This document shows, piece by piece, positions 12,855-21,748 of a DNA stretch of 64,000 bases (position 1 is the stretch's first letter; each line of letters begins with the position of its first letter). The position numbers were made by a program, and so were the translations under genes. The notes below the pieces were generated by a model that saw only the letters and a program-made list of their open reading frames with translations, was not told the DNA's origin and searched no databases. Source of the stretch: Primula veris (lineage: Eukaryota; Streptophyta; Magnoliopsida; Ericales; Primulaceae); assembly GCA_963682055.1 (NCBI GenBank), contig OY821751.1:15684080-15748079 (forward strand), written 5' to 3'.

Positions 12855-13935
12855 TGTTAGAATGTTATACTAAAATACATGATTTATTGTTGATTTTAGT
12901 ATTTATTTATTAACAATGAATGATTTATTTAAGAATAGTTTTGAGTAATGTTGTACATATTATTTATATGTACATGTGTCTTTATTTTCTATAGTAAGTG
13001 ATTTTGTGTGTAAAGTACGACTTACACACGGAAGATCAAATTACTGGTTTTTACATAATATATTTTATCGTTCACAAGTTTAGATGGAGTGGACAATCAT
13101 CGGTAGAGTTGTAGCACATAGTTTTAGTAGGTCTATCTTGACTACAGTAAACTGTTGAGTTCCGACTCTTTGTGCTAGTATACTTAGAGTATATTGAACA
13201 AGACAAAGTGATATTATTTTATGATGCTGACCGGAATAACATAATTATACCTAAAAAAATATTATGATTACTTGTACTCTTAATCCCTAAATTATTTTCG
13301 ATACACATATTTACAATGTATACTGTTTTGATTTGCAATGTGTGAGATTTGTTGTGGTCAACAACCCTGTACGTTGGGCAGTAACATTATTTATATGGTG
13401 TGTTTATAATCGACGGAATTCACGTTCTTTAATAAATATTGAAGATATCCCCCGAGAAACTTATAAGTTTTGTTTGTGTCAAATCTTTCAAGCGTATTTT
13501 ATATCCGACACAACAAATAAGTTAAGTGGTAAGATTGAGAAAATAATATGCCGAGTAAAATAACTGTGAGTAATTTATTTACTGGGTGTATATCTGTAAT
13601 TTTAACGTGAGAAAAAGATTAATTATTTAATAATGTGCTCTCAAATATTATTTTGACAAGAAATTAGAAACAATTGTATTCTTTAGTGTAAATAAATATA
13701 ATTTACTGATACAATATCCTAAAATTGGTAAGTTATTAATTAGATAATATTATATTAATCTTTGTTAATAAGATTATATAATATTTATTAATTAAATACT
13801 ATTACTTCTAGTACACTAGGTCACTGCTGTAACCTATATATACTGCTATTATGCTAAGAAGAAAAACGACACCTCCATAACTCAGATATTAGAGTTAGTG
13901 TTGCATAACAGTTTTGAGAATCCACATCTCTAACA
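12855..13935 (+). repeat. 3' LTR of the decayed Copia element
   Basis: This 1,081-bp LTR begins TGTTAG and ends CTAACA. It ends with a promoter-like and leader-like segment (tacactaggtcactg...ctatatatactgc near 13840). Confidence 0.75.
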
Positions 13936-14920
13936 GTAAAACGTATAATAGGAATACAACATAAGATCAAATGTGATCCATCTCTCCCCATGAAATATTT
14001 ATGTATCGTTTTTATATAATTCATATACACTATAATCAGGATCTAATGCCAGTTTTCCGTTACAAAATAAAACATGTTTCCAACACAATAATTCAACTGT
14101 TACGCGGAAACTCAAAACATCAAAGTAAACACAAACTGAGAAACACGAAACACGAAACACGAAACACATTATGCAAGATTTAGTGGACTTCAAGAATCAT
14201 GATTTGTGAGTCTTGACTAATCCGCAAACAAGATAAGTGTTTCAATTTGAGAAAACAAGAGGAATACAATCTATTGGCATCTCTCAAGAACGATACTCGC
14301 CCTTTATCTCTTTAGTAGTTGTATCTCATACCCGACCAAATGAGTACAATAATGTGGGTATCTATAGGTAACAAATAAACCTCTAGTACCCTAACCCTAA
14401 GGTTTAATCTATCCGAGCAAAACGCATATAGTTCATTCCACCCAATACATTTATGTGCGATAAATAACTTAAATACAAAGTATTCAAACATACAAAGCAA
14501 TAATGGGCAAGGTTACAATTCTCTTAAAAATGTCTTTTTTCATAATTCAGTCACCACTCTGAAGCAAACACTCTTCCATGGCTAAGAATCCCTAAAACAT
14601 TCCATTAAAGTATAACGTGGATATTTTATCAAAAGTATAACGAAGCTCTTAAACATGCCATTTCAAGTGAAATTTTATGAATCAAAAGTATAATGAAGCA
14701 CTAAAAACAGGAAAGATTAATTTTACGCTAGGGTCACCACGCCTTGCTGTTCGTTGCAATACCCCCCATCAACATTTAATGATGTGGTACATACTAACTC
14801 TTTTTCCCAAAAGTAATTGGCCAACTTTGATATAACACATCTTAACAACAAATGTATCTGATACAGGGAAACATAATAAACGTACAATTTTAAATTAAAA
14901 TAGGGTATTTGTTAATTAGC
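13936..14920. other. Gene-free stretch downstream of the L29 gene
   Basis: Probably includes the L29 3' UTR (the gene reads leftward and stops at 14921). A small 7-bp tandem repeat (gaaacac, four copies) lies at 14141-14167. No exon was recognised. Confidence 0.5.
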
Positions 14921-17900
14921 TCAAGCTGATGCAGATTCTTTGGCCTCGGCAGCAACCTCTTCCTCTTGTAACTTCTTGAGAGAGGGAGGTGGTCTCACTA
15001 TAATGCTTTTCTTCCATTGACGATCGAGCTTCCTGGACATCCTTTTGTTTACCCCTTCCTCAATCTCCCTCTCTCTCTTTACAGTCAGCATACGTGCAAC
15101 CTGTTTTCCCACCAAATCGAAGTATTAACATGATAGTACGATATACTCTTAAAATTTTATGAAAAGGCAGACAAACAGCAACAAGATAATAGTGAATATG
15201 TAACAAATGATTCCAATAGTCTAAAGAACTAGTAGTAGAACTATAACAAGATAATCAAATGATCACTCCAGCATCTTACAACATGGCAATACCTATAACT
15301 TAACTTATACAATCATTTGACAACTTCCAGCTATTTTTCTCCTCCCTAATTGATCAGACACCCATATAATCATGTTTATTTCTGTCTTTTGTTACTTAAA
15401 GATCACACCTTTTGCTGTTTCCCATTTCCTTCCCGGAGACTAGACTGAATTAGACACTTCTACCTGTACAAAGTATCTGAATTGTCTTACAATATCATAC
15501 TTGGTAATTATCTTAAATTTTCTGTCCTGTCACCTCAGAGGTCCGAACATTCATTGTTCCTTTTACACAGTCTCATAACTAACTTTGCACAATGCAATTG
15601 AATTGATACATGGAAATAGTTACAAGTATAAACATAAAGAAGATTGTCCACGAACAGTCGTCCTGTAGGCATGCTACATTATTCAATTTCGAATTCTGAA
15701 TGGAATAATTGATTACACGTGTTAAAACACTACTTCCTACTCCCTGGATTACTTATTTTTTGGCAATTGCCTGATTGGGTGTATCGATACCTTTTATATA
15801 TTTAGAATCTGCATGTCATCCTATATTTATAACTTTAATAAATAACTAATCTTGCAAAGATCATGTAACTTAACAGTGAAGCCTTATTTATTTATTTAAA
15901 AAACCTCGTATACATGAGGCTTTGAACCTCTAATTTTCTGGCACCGGCCTTTTACCAAAAAAAACCTCGATGCAGGAGAGGAGCTATGCTTAAGGGCACT
16001 CCATTACCCGACATACTAAGAAGAGAAGCCTGATTTTATATCATGTATTTCAATTTTTAACAAAATATTTCAGATTTAATAATTTCACCGCCCCACATAG
16101 TAACAATAAAAGAAATTATGTATAACTCCTCCCACGAGGGACAGAACAAGAAAGATCAAATCAGGGGGACATGAACTTTTTTCATAGTATGTGGGGCGTG
16201 AAGTCTAAAACACTAATTTTTTAAATATTTTAATCAAAATACATTGAAAAAGTTAACTTTTCAATAAATTTCCGCTTAGTACCTTCCCTGCTACCCATAT
16301 AGGCATCCCACGCCATGGTTGTTTTTACAATTTATGCATTTTACCCAATTAATAGTACAGACAATTGATCAAACACATAAAGTGCACAACAGAAATAAAA
16401 AAAACAGATGGAAAAGTAGAGTTACCTATTTGCGCATACCGAGAAACTCGTTAAATTTTACTTGTAACTTTAGTTTTTGAGTTATAACTGGATAAAGTTT
16501 GCGATGTATTCTACTTAAAACTTTTGAAGTATAGCCCTTTGGTTCCCATACAACCAAAGAAATTTGACCATGTTCCTTATCTGAGAAAATTGTATAATTA
16601 CGATTTATCCGTATCACCCAATTAGTACATACAATTCATAGAACAGCTAAAATGCACAACAGATATGAAGAATCAAGTACAGCAAGGAAATTATATGTGT
16701 TCTACTTATATCTTTTTTAGTTTAACTTTAAAACTTTTCGATATATTACTTTGTGCCTCGTATAAACCAAAGAAAATCGACCCTGGATCCTTAACTAAAT
16801 CATAATAATTACCAAAAACGGTCATTATTAAGATTTACGCAACCCAGCTAGTACAGACAATTCATATAACTTATGAGTATAGAGCCCTTTGTCTCTCTTA
16901 CAACCGAAAAAATTACATGGCTCCTTATCTTAAAAAATGGTATAATTGTATTATTACGATTTATCCACAATACCCAATTAGTACATACAACAGGAATTGC
17001 ACGTAGATACAATTTGACCAACTTATTTAGCAAAAATAAAGGTTTTTCAATCTTTCTTTAAGTTTCAGTCAATACTACCAAATTAAAAAAAAAAAAAAAA
17101 AAAATCAAGAAAATTACTACCAAATTCACTAAAAATACTAATAATTCTAATTAAAATACTACCAATTCAATAAAAATACAACCAATTCAATAAAAACACT
17201 ACTAATTCTAATAAAAAATACTACCAAATTCAATAAAAACACTATCTACATTATTTGTTTTTACTATCTTATTTTCCGACACTGCTATATCATTGTTGTT
17301 GAATTTGGTAGTAATTACCTTATTGAATGAATTTGACTAAAGTGAAAGACAGATAGAAGACCCGTGTTTTTGCTAAATAAGTCTAATATATTGTACCTTA
17401 TAATACCTTTAACTTAATTTTCCCTACAACCAATTCAACAAACAGCTAAAGTGCAAAAGAACAGTAAAGCAGATAAGCGAACAAGTAATGGTAAAATAGA
17501 TATACAAATAAATAGATATATAAATAAACAGATCCTTTTGTGCATAGGTCGAAACTCGCTAGAAGTGAACTCGTTTCTAGCGGAGCGTTGCAGACGGAGC
17601 ATAAAGAGCTCGCCTTTGAGGTCGACAATCTCTTCGTTAAGCTGTTCAGTGGTTTTAGTCCGTATCTCTTTCGACTCTTGTTCTCTCTTTGTCATCTTTA
17701 TTACTAATGAAGAAGAAGTGTTGGGCTTGTTTTTAGTGAGGGAGAGTTCTGGGTGGATGGGGCTGAAAATAATAAATATTGTATTTGGTAGTATTTTTAA
17801 GCAAAAAGCTAAAAACTACAAAAAAGTCGAAGCCAAACAGGTCCTAAAAAACTACAAAAGAAAGTTGAAGCCAAACAGGCCCTAAAAAAACTACACAAAC

Positions 17901-18938
17901 AAGTCGACGCCAAACATGCCCTTAAAAACTACAAAAAAAAAAAATAATAGAGGCCAAACAGGCCTTAAAAACTACACAAAAGAAAGTTGAAGCCAAACAG
18001 GCCTAAAAAACGACTAACAAAAAAGTCAAAGCCAAACAGGCCCTAAAAACTACAAAAGAAAGTTGAAGCCAAACAGGCCCTAAATAAACTACACAAACAA
18101 ATCGAAGCCAAGCATGCCCTAAAAAACTACAAAAAAAAGTCAGGCCCTAAAAAACTACACACAAAAAAGTTGAAGCCAAACAGGCCATAAAAAACTACAA
18201 CAAAAAAAAGTCGAAGCCAAACAGGACCTAAAAAACTACACAAACAAGTCGAAGACAAACATGCCCTTAAAAACTACAAAAAAGTCAGGCCCTAAAAAAC
18301 TACACAAGAGAGTTGAAGCCAGACAGGCCTAAAAAACTACACACAAAAAAGAGTTGAAGCCAAACAGGTCCTACAAAACTACAAAAAAAAAAAAAAAAAG
18401 AAGCGGAGCAGGCCCTAGAAAACTAAAAAAAAAAGTAATTTTAAAAAATTGTGGTCTTTTTTTTTGTTCAATTTGGTAGTATTGACCTAAGTGAAAGAAA
18501 AATGAAAATCTTCCCTACAACCAATTAATCAAACACCTAAAGTGCAAAAAAGAAAAGAGAAGTAAAAAGAAGAAAATAAGGGTAAAAAGAGATAAAGAAA
18601 GAGACCATTTTGCGGATACGTCGGAACTCGCTAGAAGTGAACTCGTTTCTAGCAGAGCGTTGTAGACGGAGCATAAAGAGTTCGCCTTTGAGGTCGACAA
18701 TCTCTTCATTAAGCTGTTCAGTGGTTTTAATCCTTATTTCTTTCAAATCTTGTTCTCTCTTTGTCATCTTTATTATTAATGAAGAAGAAGTGTTAGAAGA
18801 AGAGTTGGGTTTGTTTTTAATGAGTGTGGGAATAAGAAGTTGTTGTTGTTTATGAGTTATTCGGAGTCCGTTGAAGTTCGATTTTAGGCTGGTTAAGTTT
18901 AATAAGGTGGATGAAATACAAAGGCTCACGCTCACCAT
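14921..18938 (-). CDS. RPL29: Plastid 50S ribosomal protein L29 (2 exons)
   Basis: Exon 1 is 18938-18606 and exon 2 is 15100-14921, joined in phase 0 to give 170 residues. Residues 1-57 form a Ser/Leu/Lys-rich, acid-poor N-terminus, as expected of a chloroplast transit peptide. The L29/uL29 domain starts about residue 58 (MTKREQDLKEIR, then TTEQLNEEIVDLKGELFMLR and QRSARNEFTSSEFRR). Exon 2 supplies VARMLTVKREREIEEG and the C-terminal PPPSLKKLQEEE, an extension seen in plastid L29. The product binds 23S rRNA near the tunnel exit of the plastid ribosome. The 5' splice site (ATG|GTCTCT) is weak, and Met replaces the Gln usually found before VARML; a partial copy in the intron keeps the expected ..AG|GTAACT. 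The 3' splice site (aaaacag|GTTGCA) is good. The 3.5-kb intron is full of exon-1 copies and repeats. Confidence 0.85.
16310..17010 (-). repeat. Decaying tandem copies of the L29 exon 1/intron 1 junction
   Basis: On the minus strand, 16475-16427 ends ..CGAGTTTCTCGGTATGCGCA AATAG|GTAACT, matching the last codons of L29 exon 1 (SEFRRMRK) with a stop where Gln is expected. Downstream intron sequence (TGTGCACTTTATGTGTTTG.. AATTG..TGTA) recurs near 16320-16385, 16615-16665, 16845-16870 and 16975-17000. A companion block (gtatagccctttggttcccat) recurs near 16530 and 16875. These are imperfect repeats of roughly 120-300 bp, older than the copy at 17400-17790. Confidence 0.6.
17018..17385. mobile_element. 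MITE-like inverted-repeat element inside the L29 intron
   Basis: The left arm holds acttatttagcaaaaa (about 17021-17036) and the right arm the exact inverse tttttgctaaataagt near 17368-17383. Inside the arms lie ctaccaaatt and aatttggtag blocks and many copies of aattcaataaaaa. It has no coding capacity. A related sequence lies at about 39020-39300, and its right-end sequence also precedes the exon-1 copy at 18470. Confidence 0.55.
17400..17790 (-). pseudogene. Partial tandem copy of L29 exon 1
   Basis: On the minus strand, 17695-17534 encodes MTKREQESKEIR..NEFTSSEFR, almost the same as residues 58 onward of the L29 gene, and sequence on both sides also matches 18490-18830. The copy lacks most of the transit peptide (the upstream match fades near 17760). 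Its end reads CACAAAAGGATCTG, so the splice donor is lost. It lies inside the intron of the functional gene and cannot make a plastid-targeted protein alone. Confidence 0.8.
17806..18432. repeat. Minisatellite of about 38-bp units
   Basis: About 13-14 imperfect units read aaaactacaaaaaagtcg followed by aagccaaacaggccct, spaced 36-45 bp (for example near 17830, 17870, 17990, 18028, 18066, 18171, 18212 and 18356). On the other strand the core is agggcctgtttggcttc, the kind of sequence found at the ends of several plant MITE families, which suggests the array grew from a MITE terminus. It separates the two L29 exon-1 copies. Confidence 0.85.
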
Positions 18939-19294
18939 TTTTCTCTTTTTCTCTTCTCTCTCTTTTGTATTTTTTTTTTTTGATAAGGGAGTGGATAAGG
19001 AGATACACTTATTACCCACACCATGTCTTTCTTACATATTTTATTCACGAATAATTGTTTATTGAACTTATTAATGTGTTTTTTTTTTTTTACTACTATC
19101 AAAAAGGCTTTTTCATCGCACTTTGTTTTTTTTTTTTTTTATAAATTAATTCTATAGAAGTCAATTTTGGACACCATTTTATCATACAGAAAATTAAGGA
19201 TTGGTCTACAAAAACAAAAGTATTTAAGGATTGGTCCGGCTATAAAATTTATTTAAGGATTGGTCCATTATTTATGAAACTAATTAACGATTGG

Positions 19295-19296
19295 TC

Positions 19297-19334
<38 letters not shown>

Positions 19335-19336
19335 GA
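19295..19336. repeat. Perfect (TA)n-centred palindrome
   Basis: The segment tccacta(ta)n..tagtgga is its own reverse complement over 42 bp, at the inner edge of the left arm of the foldback element. It could extrude as a cruciform. Confidence 0.8.
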
Positions 19337-19473
19337 TCTATTCTGTTTTAATATCACAGAACCATATCTCCCACACACACACTCTCTCTCTACATACATA
19401 TATAAATCATTTAAACCTACCACCACAACCGCTCCTCCGTCGTGCCCTCCACCTCCGCCGCTGTCGTCGTCGG

Positions 19474-19525
19474 AGATCTGCTCCTCCTCCCTCTCGTCGT
19501 CGCCAGCGGAAGGAGGAGCAGATCT
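19474..19525. repeat. GC-rich hairpin, 15-bp stem
   Basis: agatctgctcctcct (19474-19488) is exactly inverted at 19511-19525 (aggaggagcagatct) with a 22-base loop. It stands in a GC-rich island of about 110 bp (19430-19530) within AT-rich sequence. A proline-rich frame across it is judged incidental. Confidence 0.8.
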
Positions 19526-19814
19526 GTATATGATACACAAAACTAGATATATGTACATGTATATACATATATATATATATATATATACATATATACATAT
19601 ATATATGTTCTGTAAACTAGATATATACATATACATACATATATATATATATATATATGTTCGTTGTGTATCATTGACTTGTGTTCAGTATGTTCCCAAA
19701 ATTATTTGAGTTCCATTTATGATCTTTGCTGAATATATTCTAGTTTTCAAGTTAGAATTCGGTACAATCTGATAAGGGAAGATAAGGTATACTGGGAGAA
19801 GGTTCATAGCTATA

Positions 19815-20110
19815 TTCAGACTGTTTTTCTTTATTTTTCAGACTGTTTTTAGTTAATTTATTTTTCAGACTGTTTATTTTTCAGACTGTTTTTAAATTAA
19901 TTTATTTTTCAGACTGTTTTTTATTTAATTGTTTTATTTTTCAGACTGTTTTTTATTTTTCAGACTGTTTATTTTTCAGACTGTTTTCAGACTGTTGTAT
20001 TTTTTATTTTTCAGACTATTTTTTATTTTTCAGACTGTTTATTTTCAGACTGTTTTTCAGACTGTTGTATTTTTTATTTTTCAGACTGTTTATTTTCAGA
20101 CTGTTTTTTA
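19815..20110. repeat. Tandem cagactgttt repeat
   Basis: About 16 copies of cagactgttt separated by T-rich spacers (ttatttttcagactgttttt), with variable period of about 12-30 bp. Confidence 0.85.
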
Positions 20111-20256
20111 TTTTATTTATTTTTTAATTGTTTTTGATGACGTCAGCAATTTAATTTTTTTAATGATGTCACCAAATGGACCAATCCTTAATTAGTTTCA
20201 GTTTCATGGACCAATCCTTAAATAATTGTGTTTTCATGGACCAATCCAAAATTTAC

Positions 20257-20814
20257 TCCTATTATTCGGGGTTTTTTTTTTCTTTTGTGTCCTATTCGGG
20301 TTAAAGCTGTATTTTACCATTTTAGTACTTATTTTTTAAATTTTATCAATTTGGGTTTCAACCACCCGATTTATTGCCATTGTGTTAAACAAAATGATAA
20401 AATTGTAGTCATGTTTTATCACGTATCACATTGTAAGTGCAATTGTATCAACATATTTTAAAAATAGATATCCAAATGTGAGATATAGTGAGTGCGATTT
20501 CGTCGATTTATGTTGTTAGACCTTTTAAATTGGACAAATTTGATAGGTTAGTGACCAAATTGGTAAAACTTAATTTTTAGGTAACAAGTTGGTAAAAGCC
20601 GATACTTGTGCAATTTTAAGCCTCAAACTATCAAACTTTTGTTTAACATCCCAAAACTACGATTTTCATCACTCAAATTTACCGATTAAAAAGGCACTAT
20701 CAAACATTTTTCAACCATATTAAAGGTTAAAATGGTCATTTGAGTGTTTATTTCGATTTACACCGTTCATATGATTCGGTGGCTGGGGATAAATAAACAG
20801 TTTGTATCTTTTTT
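20257..20814. other. Gene-free stretch left of the duplication
   Basis: AT-rich sequence with no recognisable gene. The left breakpoint of the 5.85-kb tandem duplication lies at its right edge (about 20815). Confidence 0.5.
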
Positions 20815-21748
20815 TGGCAACCACTACTTACCCATCACTTTAGTGTACCGTCCAAGTTCAGCCCTACGAAAAACTCACCTCATCAAAAGCACACCACTAC
20901 CACCTTTACAAATACCAGTGCTGCTCACCACCACACGGTCCACACAAGTAATATTAAACAATTTAAGTATATAGCAATACATGTACAAATATACTTTAAT
21001 TTCCAACAGGTATATTTGTTTTTATTCTTTTGTTTTTTTCCTTGCTTTTTTATTCAATATAATGGTTTTGAAATTGTTGAATAAGTGAAATGTCTTATTT
21101 GTCTTTGCATATAGATGGATAAAGTTTGTGATGTCATTGTTTTCCGTTAATTTGGACAGAATTGGTATTAAATCGTAGGATTTTAGATCAATTAAAAAAA
21201 ACGATAGTTGGATATAGTAAATCAATTTTTTTTTATAGTTTGGTGTACAAAAGTTTATTAAATCCACAATCCTGTGTCCTTATCTTCAGGCACTTAAACA
21301 TTTACACCTACTTCAACAAATAAGTGCATACGCATGTTCCATATAAACTTTCACACAGCAAAATAAAGTAATAAAATTTAATTCTTGCACAGATAGAAAA
21401 CAAAATCTCGGGCCAAATCAATTAATGGATTAAGTAAATTAAGCTTGTAAACCCCAAATATTCTACAAAAGAATAATGATCAAGTCCAGCCATGCTAAAC
21501 TTTTTGCTACCAAGGGTAGTTAGTTCCCGTTACAACTTAAGTCGACGTGTTACCAAATCCGTGTAAAGTTCTACTAACAAAATGTCCAATCCCCTCTCAC
21601 CTTCACAGGTAGGCAAACAAAAAGTTTGGGTACATTAACAACTTCTATTGAACCCAATAAAAAGAAGGAAAAAAGCAAACTCCAATATGGACGCACTATG
21701 ATCAACACCACCTTCAGAATCCACCAGATTACTGGGGAATGTTAACCT

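Larger units (their letters stand above)
9046..13935 (+). mobile_element. Decayed Ty1/Copia element with long LTRs
   Basis: Two direct repeats flank the element: about 9046-9945, and 12855-13935. The right LTR has canonical ends (TGTTAGAATG...CTCTAACA). The left one has lost its first T and about 190 bp of its 3' end, and no target duplication is evident. The interior has no intact frame. The 10970-11330 part can still be followed as Copia integrase (GLVHSDL, a DTS-like core, then gacacttcgatctgatcgag-like sequence near 11170). 11850-12080 resembles the linker before reverse transcriptase (SGRVMKRARRF). Many stops and frameshifts show it is long dead. Confidence 0.75.
19193..20250. mobile_element. 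Foldback-like element with multi-unit inverted arms
   Basis: The left arm (19193-19298) has four units ending ttaaggattggtcc (19194, 19223, 19252, 19284). The right arm (20176-20250) has three units beginning ggaccaatccttaa in the opposite orientation, and spacer sequence (ttaattagtttca) also matches between the arms. The roughly 900-bp interior contains AT palindromes, a GC-rich hairpin and a cagactgttttt repeat, and no gene. This is the architecture of foldback or MULE-derived elements. A target duplication was not identified. Confidence 0.65.

Noticed and set aside
9522..13563. Two similar small open frames (75-76 codons at 9522 and 13333) as a duplicated gene
   Set aside because: They lie at the same place in the two LTRs of one element; the similarity is LTR similarity.
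14386..14402. Interstitial telomere repeat (ccctaaccctaa)
   Set aside because: Only two short units and not the TTTAGGG period; chance.
17435..17695. A second L29 gene
   Set aside because: It lacks a transit peptide, lacks a splice donor and lies inside the intron of the full gene; it is a partial exon copy.
19332..19709. Proline/serine-rich 125-residue open frame
   Set aside because: It is formed by a GC-rich hairpin and flanking TA repeats inside a foldback element, with no homology recognised and an equally open opposite strand.
21022..21267. 81-codon minus-strand frame, repeated at 26873
   Set aside because: It lies downstream of the last BTL3-like exon, is repeated only because the segment is duplicated, and has no recognisable domain; the composition is that of AT-rich non-coding DNA.
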